Shown in pieces: positions 45,458 to 54,305 of a DNA stretch of 64,000 nt. A program made the position numbers and the translations under genes. Numbering within the stretch: the first letter of the stretch is position 1; every line of letters begins with the position of its first letter. The notes under the pieces are model-generated. The model was given only the letters and a program-made list of their open reading frames with translations. It was not told the DNA's origin and ran no database searches. The stretch is from Bacteroidota bacterium. Its GTDB lineage: Bacteria > Bacteroidota > Bacteroidia > Bacteroidales > UBA12077. The stretch spans positions 1,041,991-1,105,990 of the forward strand of contig JAHLLG010000002.1 in assembly GCA_020444275.1 (NCBI GenBank), written 5' to 3'.

Positions 45458-46483
45458 CTAACCATTAGCTTTTGTAAATATCATCTGTGCTACAATTCCT
45501 GACTCGGAAGTCTTATTAAAAATCTTTAAAGTAGCATTATGAACATCCATAATTCTTTTGCATAAATGTAAGCCTAGTCCGTAGCCTCCTGTTTTCTTTG
45601 CTCTTGAATTGTCTGTCCTATAGAATGGTTCGAAGATATATGGAAGCTTCTCTTCTGGAATTCCTGCTCCTGAATCTTCTATCTGTATTATTAATTCGTT
45701 ATTTCTGTTTATAACATCAATCTCGATAGGAATATCTTTTCCTAAAGAGTACTTTAAAGAATTATCAATTAAGTTTTTTAGAACAGTTACAATTCTTTGT
45801 TCATCCACCTGGATCGTTAATTCTGAAGATATTGGCGAGACTTTTATTCTATCTACATCTTTAAAATACCTTAAAATTGTATTTGTAATTAAACCCTTAA
45901 CATTGAGCTTCTTAACATCTAACTCAAATGTTGAACTATTCATTCTTGCAGATTCAAGCAATTCGTTAATCATTGTTTCAACTTCACAAACATCTTCTAT
46001 AATGGATTTCTTCTCATCTGAATCAGGAAGCATTTCAAGTGCAAGCTTTGAATTTGTTAAAGGAGTTCTTAGTTCGTGACTAACATCATATAACAATTGT
46101 TCTTTTGCTTGAATCATTTGCTTTATATCGGTTGTCATTTTATTAAATGCATCAGCTAACTGACCAAGCTCGTCCTTACTTTTTACAGGAATCTTATGAT
46201 CAAGATTACCTTTTCGAATTTCACTGACACCATTACTTAATTGTATAATTGGGCTTAAGTAATGATGCATAACTATTAAGGCTACAAAAAATATGATAAT
46301 TACAATGACTATAAGTCCACCAAATAATAGTTTATGAGATTGTATTGCTGTTGGATCAGTAAAAAAGACAGCGGCAAATACAAATAATAAAACAACAATT
46401 GAAATGGCTATTAAAAATATTAACGCTGTAAACTTTAATATTATTGAGTTTTTTATACTTCCTAATTTATGCTTCATATCCAA
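45458..46483 (-). CDS. Sensor histidine kinase, short periplasmic loop
   Basis: A 341-residue kinase. TM1 is at about 16-41, a periplasmic loop of only about ten residues (42-51), and TM2 at about 52-74. Then HAMP (about 75-125), HisKA with H136 (SHELRTPLTN), and HATPase_c (NLIDNSLKYS, DSGAGIPEE, GGYGLGLHL). The tiny loop resembles intramembrane-sensing kinases (BceS/LiaS type) that sense through the membrane or a partner transporter, which fits its place behind two MacB-like permease genes. It overlaps the response-regulator gene by 17 bp. Last gene of the efflux operon. Confidence 0.92.
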   Translation of the reverse strand: MDMKHKLGSIKNSIILKFTALIFLIAISIVVLLFVFAAVFFTDPTAIQSHKLLFGGLIVIVIIIFFVALIVMHHYLSPIIQLSNGVSEIRKGNLDHKIPVKSKDELGQLADAFNKMTTDIKQMIQAKEQLLYDVSHELRTPLTNSKLALEMLPDSDEKKSIIEDVCEVETMINELLESARMNSSTFELDVKKLNVKGLITNTILRYFKDVDRIKVSPISSELTIQVDEQRIVTVLKNLIDNSLKYSLGKDIPIEIDVINRNNELIIQIEDSGAGIPEEKLPYIFEPFYRTDNSRAKKTGGYGLGLHLCKRIMDVHNATLKIFNKTSESGIVAQMIFTKANG

Positions 46484-47159
46484 TAAATTTATAGCCGGAA
46501 CCCCAAACGGTTTTTATAAATTCCGGATTTTTTGAATCATCACCTAATTTATTTCTTAATCTGCTGACTAAGGTATCGATTGATCTGTCAAAAGCAGACC
46601 AATCAATTCCTTTTAAGTCATTTATAATTTGTTCTCTTGATAAAACTCGTCCTTGTTTCTGAACAAACAAATTCAATAAGTCAAATTCATAGGTTGTAAG
46701 ATCAAGTTGTTTTCCATCTAAAAACGCTTGTTGCTTATTAATATGTATTTCTAGTCTACCACAACGAATTGCTTCTCTTTTGATTTTCTGATCAGAAACT
46801 CTTCTTAAGATTGTTTGAATACGAGCCAATAATTCTCGTGGTTCAAATGGCTTTGGTAAATAGTCATCTGCACCAAGTTCTAGTCCTATAATGCGATCTG
46901 TAACATCTCCTCTGGCTGTTAGCATAATAATTGGAATTGAATATTCTTTCCTTACTTCTCTACAAACTTCAAATCCATCCATTTTAGGCATCATTATATC
47001 TAGTATAATAATATCAGGTAAATCCCTTTTCAGTTTTTGTAATCCTTCAACTGGATTTGCATAAGCAACCACTTCGTAATCAAATTGAGCAAGATAATTC
47101 TTAAGCAAATTGATTGTCTTTTCGTTATCTTCAAATACTACAATTTTATTTTTTGCCAT
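46467..47159 (-). CDS. OmpR/PhoB-type response regulator
   Basis: A 230-residue regulator. The receiver (about 4-118) has acidic pocket residues E10/D11, phospho-acceptor D54 (IILDIMMPKMDG) and K103 (LPKPFEP). A winged-helix DNA-binding domain covers about 130-228 (LTTYEFDLLNLFVQKQGRVL, RSIDTLVSRLRNKLG, VWGSGYKF). It should be phosphorylated by the overlapping kinase. OmpR-type regulators bind direct repeats with a 10-11 bp period; the twin 10-bp repeats at 52821-52840 and 55331-55350 are therefore its likely sites, which is inference. Confidence 0.95.
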   Translation of the reverse strand: MAKNKIVVFEDNEKTINLLKNYLAQFDYEVVAYANPVEGLQKLKRDLPDIIILDIMMPKMDGFEVCREVRKEYSIPIIMLTARGDVTDRIIGLELGADDYLPKPFEPRELLARIQTILRRVSDQKIKREAIRCGRLEIHINKQQAFLDGKQLDLTTYEFDLLNLFVQKQGRVLSREQIINDLKGIDWSAFDRSIDTLVSRLRNKLGDDSKNPEFIKTVWGSGYKFIGYEA

Positions 47160-47188
47160 AGGAGTTCAATTTTTTACAAGTTATAAAT

Positions 47189-48418
47189 TTATTCTTTTTG
47201 TAACGCTACAATTGGGTCTAAATTAGCTGCCCTACGTGCAGGGAAAACTCCAAATATGAGTCCTGTTGAAATTGAAAACACCACAGAAATTAACACTGAA
47301 ATAAAGGTTATGTAAGTTTGCCAACTTGTTGTAATTCCAATAATCCATGCAATAATTAATCCTAAAACAATTCCTAATGTTCCACCAGAAAATCCAAGTA
47401 TTAATGATTCTGATAAAAATTGCCAAATAATATCTCTTTTTCGAGCTCCAATGGATAATCTTAATCCTATTTCGCCTGTTCGGTCTTTTACCGATAATAG
47501 CATCACAGCCAATACGCCAATTCCACCAACCAATAATGATATCCCTGCTACACCGATAATTAACCAATTAAAGGTCTCAATAGATTCCTTTTGTGTTTTA
47601 ATTGCATTTAACTGATTGTTTAATGTAAAATCATTCTTTTTATTACGAACATTTAACCTATGTCGATCTCTTAATACTGATTCAATCTCCTTTTCAGCTA
47701 CATACATATAGCTCTGATCAGAAACTTGAACATATATCTGGTTTAAATAGTTGACATTAAACACTCTTCGTTGAGCTGTTTTTATTGGAATAATAACTTT
47801 ATTGTCGAGATTGGCTCCATCTGGGCTAACACCTTTTGAAGTTAAAACACCAATTACTTCAAAAGGTACTTTGTCAATCCTGATCGTTTCTCCAATTGGA
47901 TTTCTATTATCAAATAAATTCTTTCGCACTTCTTCGCCAAGTACAACAACACGTTTCGATAGTTTATTTTCTGTATCAGTAAAGAAACGCCCCATTCTTA
48001 TCGGAAAATTATTTACCTCAGGAAAAACAGAAGTAACACCATACACCAAAGTCATGGTTGATATTCCATCGTATTTTAACTTTAGTGTACCATCAATACT
48101 TGGCATTACCTTTTCAATATTTCTGCACTGTTCTTTAATTGCTTGTGCATCTTTTAGTTTTAGCGTAGTTACTCGATTGGTTTGTTGAGCTCTACCAAAA
48201 ACTTTATCTACTTTTCCTGAGTTAATTATGATAAGATTTATACCCATTTTTGCAAATTGGTTATCTATCTCTCTCTTTGCACCATTTCCAATGGCAACCA
48301 TTACCATCACAGCAGTTATTCCAATCGATATTCCTATTATTGCAAATATTGTACGCGATTTATTAAGGAATAAAGCTTTCCACGACAATTTTATGTTTTT
48401 ATAAATCTTCATCATCAT
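47189..48418 (-). CDS. MacB/FtsX-type ABC transporter permease
   Basis: A 409-residue permease. TM1 is at about 20-42 (TIFAIIGISIGITAVMVMVA), a large periplasmic MacB_PCD domain at about 45-260, and three C-terminal helices of the FtsX domain at about 285-400, including LSVKDRTGEIGLRLSIGARK and the terminal ARRAANLDPIVALQKE. No ATPase domain: that subunit is encoded separately three genes upstream in the operon. Pairs with the second permease, 5 bp away, probably as a heterodimer. Confidence 0.92.
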   Translation of the reverse strand: MMMKIYKNIKLSWKALFLNKSRTIFAIIGISIGITAVMVMVAIGNGAKREIDNQFAKMGINLIIINSGKVDKVFGRAQQTNRVTTLKLKDAQAIKEQCRNIEKVMPSIDGTLKLKYDGISTMTLVYGVTSVFPEVNNFPIRMGRFFTDTENKLSKRVVVLGEEVRKNLFDNRNPIGETIRIDKVPFEVIGVLTSKGVSPDGANLDNKVIIPIKTAQRRVFNVNYLNQIYVQVSDQSYMYVAEKEIESVLRDRHRLNVRNKKNDFTLNNQLNAIKTQKESIETFNWLIIGVAGISLLVGGIGVLAVMLLSVKDRTGEIGLRLSIGARKRDIIWQFLSESLILGFSGGTLGIVLGLIIAWIIGITTSWQTYITFISVLISVVFSISTGLIFGVFPARRAANLDPIVALQKE

Positions 48419-48423
48419 TCAAA

Positions 48424-49641
48424 TTAATTTAATGCTTCAATAGGATCTTGTTTAGATGCTTTTTTTGCTGGAACAATTCCTGCAATCATTCCAATTGAAA
48501 CCGGAATTAAAACGCCTAAAATTAGCGTTTGCCAAGGAATTACAAAGGTATAATCCATTGAAGATGCTAATAATTTAGTTCCAATGGTTCCGATAATAAT
48601 ACCTAATACTCCTCCTAAAAGTGAAACCAATGATGCTTCGATAAAAAATTGAAAACTAATATCCTTTTTTCGAGCACCAACTGCTTTTCGTAATCCAATC
48701 TCGCTAATTCTGCGACTTACCGACATGAGCATCATTACTACAATAATAATTCCACCAACCAATAGAGCAATTCCTGTAATCAGCGGCAAAACCAATGTAA
48801 ATACTTTATTCATATCTTCAACAACACTTTTCACTTCCACGGGTGTCATAATAGAAAAATCATTGGTTTCATTTTCGCTTAAATAATGTCTTTCTCGAAG
48901 AATATCAGTAATGGCAAAAACAGTTTCATCCATTTGGTCAACATTTTCTACCATTAAGCTTGCTGACATGATGTAATCTACATTCATTACTCTTTTCATC
49001 ATAGTAGTAATCGGAATAATCACATCCATATCCATATCGAAACCATGAGCATCTACACCTTTATCTTCTAATATTCCTTTTACCGTAAATGGAATATTTC
49101 CAATTCTAAACTGCTGTTCAATTGGATCACTATTTCCAAATAATTCAGTTGCTAATTTTGAGCCTATTAGCGCAACTCTTGCTGCGCTTTTTTCTTCAGC
49201 TTTTGAGAAGAATTGACCTTTTTGCACTGTTCTGTTCCAAATAATTTCACTCTCGACAGAATGCCCTTTGATCATAGTAGTTACATTGTTTCCGCCTGCA
49301 ATAACTTCTTTGGCAGGTAACCACTGTACAGGATCATACATTATAATACCAGCAACATTATTCATAATAGCTTCTAAATCATCTATTTTTAGCGTATTTG
49401 CAGGTCCTTGAGAAGTTGGTCCGCCGCCCATTTGTCCTCGTCCGGCTCCAATGTAGATATTGTTTGAGCTAAACTGCTTTTTTACATTATCCATTAACTG
49501 CTTTTCAGTTCCTTTTCCAATTGAAAAAGTTAGCGTTAATGCCGCAATTCCTATAAAGATTCCTAAAATCATAAATAAAGTATTTAACTTATTTCTGAAA
49601 AGGATTCTTAAGCTGCTTATTAATATTCTTTTATTATTCAT
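48424..49641 (-). CDS. MacB/FtsX-type ABC transporter permease
   Basis: A 405-residue permease with the same layout as its neighbour: TM1 at about 18-40 (LFMILGIFIGIAALTLTFSI), a periplasmic MacB_PCD domain with a Gly-rich stretch (IGAGRGQMGGGPTSQG) near residue 70, and FtsX helices near the C-terminus (SVSRRISEIGLRKAVGARKK, KKASKQDPIEALN). Part of a tripartite MacAB-TolC-like exporter. The Gly-rich insert is absent in the partner permease. Confidence 0.92.
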   Translation of the reverse strand: MNNKRILISSLRILFRNKLNTLFMILGIFIGIAALTLTFSIGKGTEKQLMDNVKKQFSSNNIYIGAGRGQMGGGPTSQGPANTLKIDDLEAIMNNVAGIIMYDPVQWLPAKEVIAGGNNVTTMIKGHSVESEIIWNRTVQKGQFFSKAEEKSAARVALIGSKLATELFGNSDPIEQQFRIGNIPFTVKGILEDKGVDAHGFDMDMDVIIPITTMMKRVMNVDYIMSASLMVENVDQMDETVFAITDILRERHYLSENETNDFSIMTPVEVKSVVEDMNKVFTLVLPLITGIALLVGGIIIVVMMLMSVSRRISEIGLRKAVGARKKDISFQFFIEASLVSLLGGVLGIIIGTIGTKLLASSMDYTFVIPWQTLILGVLIPVSIGMIAGIVPAKKASKQDPIEALN

Positions 49642-49670
49642 ATCTCAATATTTTATTATTTTAAAACTGT

Positions 49671-50393
49671 TTATTCGTTTACATCCACAAGCTTTAGTTC
49701 TTCACTAGCTGATCTTGGATTTTCATTTCTATAATCTTCTGCAATTTTTCCATCCTGAATCTTGATTACTCTGCCAGCTTGCTCGGCTATATCTTGCTCA
49801 TGCGTAATTAAAATGATTGTCTTCCCGGATTTATTTAATTCCTGGAAAATCGACATCACTTCTAAGGTTGATTTAGAATCTAAGTTACCTGTAGGCTCAT
49901 CTGCTAAAATTATTTCAGGTTCATTAACCAAAGCCCGTGCAATGGCAACTCTTTGTTGTTGTCCACCGGAAAGTTCATTCGGTGTATGACTTGCTCTATC
50001 TTCAAGCTTGACTTTCTTTAATGCTTCTAATGCCAAGCCTTTAATATTCTTTCTGTCTGAATAAATCAATGGAAGTTCAACATTCTCCATTGCTGAAGTT
50101 TTAGGTAATAAGTGAAACTTTTGGAAAACAAATCCTATGGTTTTGTTTCTCACTTTTGCCAATTCGTCATCTTTATACGAATTTACTTCACGGTTTTCGA
50201 GATAATATTCTCCTTTTGTAGGTCTGTCTAACATACCCAAAATATTCATCATGGTTGATTTTCCTGATCCTGAAGCTCCGACAATAGCAACAAAGTCTCC
50301 TTTTTCAATGATCAAATCAACATCCTTTAATGCAGTAACTTCCTGACCGCTATCTTTACCATATACTTTTGTTATATTTTTTAACTGTATCAT
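49671..50393 (-). CDS. ABC transporter ATPase, MacB/LolD type
   Basis: A 240-residue ATPase with Walker [10 protein letters not shown] (39-47), signature LSGGQQQR, Walker [10 protein letters not shown] and an H-loop (ILITHEQD). Sequence style ([40 protein letters not shown]) is that of MacB/LolD/SalX exporters. It powers the two permeases encoded just downstream. E. coli MacB fuses ATPase and permease; here they are split. Confidence 0.95.
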   Translation of the reverse strand: MIQLKNITKVYGKDSGQEVTALKDVDLIIEKGDFVAIVGASGSGKSTMMNILGMLDRPTKGEYYLENREVNSYKDDELAKVRNKTIGFVFQKFHLLPKTSAMENVELPLIYSDRKNIKGLALEALKKVKLEDRASHTPNELSGGQQQRVAIARALVNEPEIILADEPTGNLDSKSTLEVMSIFQELNKSGKTIILITHEQDIAEQAGRVIKIQDGKIAEDYRNENPRSASEELKLVDVNE

Positions 50394-50405
50394 GATTCCT
50401 AATTT

Positions 50406-51458
50406 TTAATAGTTAATAATGTTTAAACTGTTTAGAATTACTCTTTCATTCTCTTTAAGTCCGCTTACTATTTGAGTGTAAAGTCTCCCTTGAGCACCTG
50501 TTTCAACTATTTTTTTAACAATATTTTCATTTTCCATGGTATAAACCACATTGCTACCTTCACTTCGAGAAATTGCTTTGTTAGGCACAGTTAAAACATT
50601 TTCAATTGATTCTGTGATAATATCAACTGTAGTAGTCATTTCTGGACGAAGCAATTTGCCATGCTTATTGGTAATCTCTATTATTGAAACGTAGTTCACC
50701 ACATTATCAATAATTTCAGCTTTTGGATAAATTGCCTGAACAATACCTTCAAATTTAACATCAGAATAGGTGTCAACTGTAAATTCTACTTTTTGACCTT
50801 TGTTTATTTTGCCAATATCAGTTTCATCTACATAAGCTCTAACTTCAAGTCTGTTAAGGTCAATTATAGTAACGAAAGTAGGAGCCGCAAACATTGCTGC
50901 AACAGTTTCTCCTTCTTGTGTAGAGATAGAAGCTACAACTCCGCTTGTTGGTGCAATAATATTGGTATAATCAAGCTGAACTTTGGCATAATCCAAATTC
51001 GCTTCGGCTTGTTTTTTACCTGTTAATGCCAGCTCGTATTCTCTTACTGCATTATCAAAGTTTTGCTGCGAAGTGAAATTCTTTTCAAGTAACTTTTGTT
51101 GTCTTTCCATTTCAATTTTAGCATACTTCAAAACCGTTTTCGCATTTTCAAGATTTGCTAAAGACTGATTGTATTCCGCGCGTAGTTCAGTTTCTTCCAG
51201 CTTTGCAAGTAAATCGCCTTTTTTTACAATATCGCCAACATTTACATTAAGCTCTTTAACGATACCTGAAATTCTTGATCCTACTTTAACTTCTGCTCCG
51301 GTTTGTGGTTTTACAATTCCGGTAGCTATTACAGATGAACTTATGGTTCTTTTCTTCACAGGAGTAGTTTGATACTCCTCAATTTTCTCCTTATTGTTAC
51401 AAGAAATAAGAAATCCTGCAAGCAATAAGTATGTAATGATTTGAATTTTTCTTTTCAT
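50406..51458 (-). CDS. Periplasmic adaptor (MacA/HlyD-like) lipoprotein
   Basis: A 350-residue membrane-fusion protein. Lipobox Cys20 (LLAGFLISC). Biotinyl-lipoyl half-motifs lie at about 60-95 (RISGIVKELNVNVGDIVKKG) and about 160-185 (IIAPTSGVVASISTQEGETV), separated by a helical hairpin (95-155). Beta-barrel and membrane-proximal domains follow (about 195-350). It links the ABC permeases to the TolC-like channel encoded 5 bp upstream. The family pumps macrolides, peptides, lipids or toxins; substrate unknown here. Confidence 0.93.
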   Translation of the reverse strand: MKRKIQIITYLLLAGFLISCNNKEKIEEYQTTPVKKRTISSSVIATGIVKPQTGAEVKVGSRISGIVKELNVNVGDIVKKGDLLAKLEETELRAEYNQSLANLENAKTVLKYAKIEMERQQKLLEKNFTSQQNFDNAVREYELALTGKKQAEANLDYAKVQLDYTNIIAPTSGVVASISTQEGETVAAMFAAPTFVTIIDLNRLEVRAYVDETDIGKINKGQKVEFTVDTYSDVKFEGIVQAIYPKAEIIDNVVNYVSIIEITNKHGKLLRPEMTTTVDIITESIENVLTVPNKAISRSEGSNVVYTMENENIVKKIVETGAQGRLYTQIVSGLKENERVILNSLNIINY

Positions 51459-51463
51459 TTTAT

Positions 51464-52753
51464 TTATTTTTTAATGTTTGTTACTCCAATAATTCTTTCT
51501 AACAGAGCCTTTGCTAACTCATAATCTGTTATTGCATTGATCAGTTTCGCATTGGCATTAAAATCATCTGTACGGGCATTGGTTAATTCGAGCATAGAAC
51601 TTATGCCTTGCCTGTACTCTTCTTCAAGCATTTTTAAGTTTTCTGATGTACTTCTGATTAATACTTTTGAAATCATAATCTGATCTTGAGCTTCGCTTAA
51701 AGCGTTTAACCTATTGGCAATCTCCTTTTTTAATTCAGCCAATAAATCTTCTTTCTGATATTGATAGGATTGGTTTTGCAGTTGTTCAATCTTAACCAGA
51801 TTCTTTCTTCTGTTACCATCGAATAAATCCCAACGGACTGTAATTCCGGCATTCCAAACATCCTGACCTTTGAAAATAGGGTTGTAATACCAATTATATC
51901 CAGCATTAGCACTTACATTAGGATAAAAATCTGATTTTACTGCTTTAATGTAAAAATCTTGTGATGATTGGATATTTTCAATTGTTTTAAGTTCAGGATA
52001 ATTATTAACCGCTATATTCAGAAGCGAATCCTTATCAAAAATTTCAGCATTTAATGTTAGATTACTAAAACTGTAACTTTCCAATAAACCAGCTAAGACA
52101 GTTAGTCCTGTTAATCGTTCCAATTCATTTTCTGCATCTTTTAAAGAATACTGATTGTCTTGTAAAAGGTATTTTGCATCGGCTAACTCTGATTCTGCTT
52201 TAAGAATATCGCTGTATTTCCCGATTCCTAACTTATTCTTTTCCTTTGCAGCTTCAAGAAATAGTTCAGCCTGTATTACATTGTTTTTAGAGATTTCACA
52301 CAGTTCTTTATATCTTAAAAGATTAAAATAAGAGAATTTAACTTGTAAGATAAGTTCCTGTTTTTGTGTTTCGAATTCAGACTGTTTGGCTTTATATAAA
52401 AACTCTGATTGCTCTATTAGAGCTTTGTTTTTACCATTTTGCCATAAAGTTTGATTTAAGCTTACACCTGTGCTTACAGAACCGTAATCATTTCCTACAC
52501 TATTTTGATTTGATAAAGTATAGGATGCATCAGTAGATATTCTCGGAAGTAAAGCGGATTTTGATAAGTTTATTTCTGTTTTACTTATTTCTGTTTTGGT
52601 AAATCCATCTTTTATTCCCGGATTAATTGATAACGCCGCATCAATTAATCTTTCCAATCCAATATCGCCTGTCACTTCTTCCTGACTAAATGCTGACATT
52701 TTAAAGGTTAAAGCAAGTAGGCAAATCCAAAATATTTTCATTCCTCTCATCAT
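51464..52753 (-). CDS. TolC-family outer-membrane efflux protein
   Basis: A 429-residue protein with signal peptide (ending KMSAFSQ) and two OEP halves (about 30-215 and 235-425). Signatures are LERLIDAALSINPGIKDG, SLNQTLWQNGKNKALIEQSE and ITVRWDLFDGNRRKNLVKIE. It forms the trimeric outer-membrane channel of the exporter. First gene of the seven-gene operon; its promoter carries the twin-repeat operator at 52813-52840. Start: the ATG at 52753, or MKIFWI three codons on. Confidence 0.93.
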   Translation of the reverse strand: MMRGMKIFWICLLALTFKMSAFSQEEVTGDIGLERLIDAALSINPGIKDGFTKTEISKTEINLSKSALLPRISTDASYTLSNQNSVGNDYGSVSTGVSLNQTLWQNGKNKALIEQSEFLYKAKQSEFETQKQELILQVKFSYFNLLRYKELCEISKNNVIQAELFLEAAKEKNKLGIGKYSDILKAESELADAKYLLQDNQYSLKDAENELERLTGLTVLAGLLESYSFSNLTLNAEIFDKDSLLNIAVNNYPELKTIENIQSSQDFYIKAVKSDFYPNVSANAGYNWYYNPIFKGQDVWNAGITVRWDLFDGNRRKNLVKIEQLQNQSYQYQKEDLLAELKKEIANRLNALSEAQDQIMISKVLIRSTSENLKMLEEEYRQGISSMLELTNARTDDFNANAKLINAITDYELAKALLERIIGVTNIKK

Positions 52754-52784
52754 AGTTTATTTGTTTTTGTATTAATTTCTATAG

Positions 52785-52792
52785 CAAATAAA
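52785..52792 (-). promoter_or_regulatory. -7 box of the efflux operon (TTTATTTG)
   Basis: One mismatch from TAnnTTTG on the minus strand, 32 bp before the TolC start codon. It lies exactly as far from its operator as the -7 box at 55295-55302 does from its own (36 bp between equivalent bases). Confidence 0.6.
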
Positions 52793-52812
52793 CTACTCAA
52801 TTGTCAGGCGAT

Positions 52813-52840
52813 TTTTTCCAAATTGTTACAAATTGTTACA
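52813..52840 (-). promoter_or_regulatory. Twin-repeat operator of the efflux operon
   Basis: A TTTTTCCA block followed by two adjacent copies of AATTGTTACA (52821-52830, 52831-52840). The 28-bp block recurs at 55323-55350 with one mismatch. Upstream position and 10-bp period fit activation by the operon's own OmpR-type regulator. Confidence 0.7.
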
Positions 52841-52853
52841 AAGCGAAAAAGCA

Positions 52854-52889
52854 TAAAAAAAGTCCCTATAAATAACTAAAAGGGACTTT
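52854..52889 (-). terminator. Terminator after the SDR gene
   Basis: AAAGTCCCT (52859-52867) pairs with AGGGACTTT (52881-52889); loop of 13 nt. On the minus strand it is followed by a T-run (plus-strand A's from 52854). It lies 24 bp after the SDR stop codon and separates that unit from the efflux operon promoter. Confidence 0.8.
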
Positions 52890-52912
52890 AACTATTTGGT
52901 AATATTTTTTAT

Positions 52913-53752
52913 TTATTTCTCTAATCCTGTTAATTTACTGGCATAATCCCATACGTATTGTCTCACATTCTCATCATGTGTAACTTCTGTAGTTACTTTA
53001 ACCTTCATCTTAGAAAAATATTTACCTGATATATTCTTAACTTCATCTGATGAAGCTAAATATATAGATGGTTTTGCTCCATCTTCAGGTTTTGAAATAA
53101 ACAAACCAAGCATCCAGTTTACCCATTTTGGAAATTCTCTGAATACATCAGTCTGTACAACTCCCGGATGTACACAATTAACTGTTATATTTTCATCTTT
53201 TAATATTTTTGCTAATTGATATGTAAACAATACTATCAATAGCTTTGAATCGGCATAAACTTTATTACCATTATACTTTTTAGTTGTTACATCTTTTTCA
53301 AAATCCACTTTCCCATCTTTATATAGCTCCGAAGTTAAATTTATTATTCTTGCAGAATCACTTTTTTTAAGTAGCGGTAATAAAAGGTTTGTAAGTAAAA
53401 AAGGAGCCAGGAAATTTACTGCAAGGTTCATTTCAATGCCATCGTCAGACATGCTAAGCTTTCGTTTAAATACTCCGGCATTATTTATCAGTACGTCAAT
53501 AACATTATATTTATTTGCAATTTCGTCAGCTGCTTTTCTTATTGAATCTAATGAAGATAAATTAGCATAAACTAAGTCTACATCATTATCCCCAACAAGT
53601 TCTTTTACTTCTTCCCATGCTTTTCTCGACTTTTCACTATCACGACAAAGCATAATCACTCGAAAACCTTTTCTTGAGAGTTCGATTGCTGTCTCTTTTC
53701 CAATCCCAGAACTACTTCCTGTAATCAGACATGTTTTTCTATTATCTTTCAT
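52913..53752 (-). CDS. Short-chain dehydrogenase/reductase, retinol-dehydrogenase-like
   Basis: A 279-residue SDR from the ATG at 53752 (MKDNRKTCLITG); an in-frame extension upstream adds 18 residues over a hairpin region and is unlikely. Nucleotide-binding TGSSSGIG (11-18), NNAG (90-93), and catalytic S141 (NLTSELY) with Y166 and K170 (YADSK). The style (short MSDDGIEMNLAVNFLAPFLL segment, VHPGVVQTD) is that of the RDH/WWOX-like classical SDRs. NADP(H) use is likely; substrate unknown. Last of a three-gene set with the DUF2141 and lipoprotein genes, though terminator-like hairpins lie just upstream. Confidence 0.9.
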   Translation of the reverse strand: MKDNRKTCLITGSSSGIGKETAIELSRKGFRVIMLCRDSEKSRKAWEEVKELVGDNDVDLVYANLSSLDSIRKAADEIANKYNVIDVLINNAGVFKRKLSMSDDGIEMNLAVNFLAPFLLTNLLLPLLKKSDSARIINLTSELYKDGKVDFEKDVTTKKYNGNKVYADSKLLIVLFTYQLAKILKDENITVNCVHPGVVQTDVFREFPKWVNWMLGLFISKPEDGAKPSIYLASSDEVKNISGKYFSKMKVKVTTEVTHDENVRQYVWDYASKLTGLEK

Positions 53753-53782
53753 CTTATTATTTTTTATTGATAAGTTATAAAA

Positions 53783-53846
53783 ATTCCCCCACATAATAAA
53801 TTGCATGCAGGGGAATCACAATTATTACTGGTTTTTGGTAATAATT
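53783..53846 (-). terminator. Two hairpins between the DUF2141 and SDR genes
   Basis: First on the minus strand: AATTATTAC (53820-53828) with GTAATAATT (53838-53846), no T-run. Second: ATTCCCC (53783-53789) with GGGGAAT (53810-53816), whose loop contains TGCATGCA, followed by a short T-run. Together they could end or attenuate transcription before the SDR gene. Confidence 0.5.
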
Positions 53847-53853
53847 CTCATAG

Positions 53854-54279
53854 TTATTTAACTACTTCAATCTCGATCGATTTATTTGAGTTAACTTCAA
53901 ACTTAGCTTCGTCAAAGCCATAACCTCCAGGATTGTTAGAAATACCATAATCTTCTTTTGCTTTCCCCACCATATTATGGTTTAATTTACCATTTTTATC
54001 CAGGTCGTGATAAAAGAATACAGCATATTCTCCAGTAGGTAGATTTTCAAAATTAACTGTTGCTGCTTTATCCTGAACTGATGTAGTTTCAGTTTTAAAA
54101 GCTTTGATAGGCATCATTGGAAAACCTTTTTTCGAATTATAAAGTAATACAACTACTTGTCCATCGTTTGAGTTTAATCCACTAAGCTTTACAGTTAGTT
54201 TGTTAGTTCCTGTTTCTGCATTAGCTGTTACTGAGCAAAAAAGGAAAAGTCCTAATAAGATTTTTGTAATGATTTTCAT
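53854..54279 (-). CDS. DUF2141 exported protein
   Basis: A 141-residue protein with signal peptide (ending TANA) and the DUF2141 pattern: LTVKLSGLNSNDGQVVVLLY, the middle PTGEYAVFFYHDLDKNGKLN and end GKAKEDYGISNNPGGYGFDE. The DUF2141 fold is a small beta-sandwich of unknown function, common in the envelope of Bacteroidota and other bacteria. Lies 26 bp downstream of the lipoprotein gene, so in the regulon of the efflux-linked operator. Confidence 0.9.
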   Translation of the reverse strand: MKIITKILLGLFLFCSVTANAETGTNKLTVKLSGLNSNDGQVVVLLYNSKKGFPMMPIKAFKTETTSVQDKAATVNFENLPTGEYAVFFYHDLDKNGKLNHNMVGKAKEDYGISNNPGGYGFDEAKFEVNSNKSIEIEVVK

Positions 54280-54305
54280 AATTTATTGATTTTAATAGTT
54301 TATGA

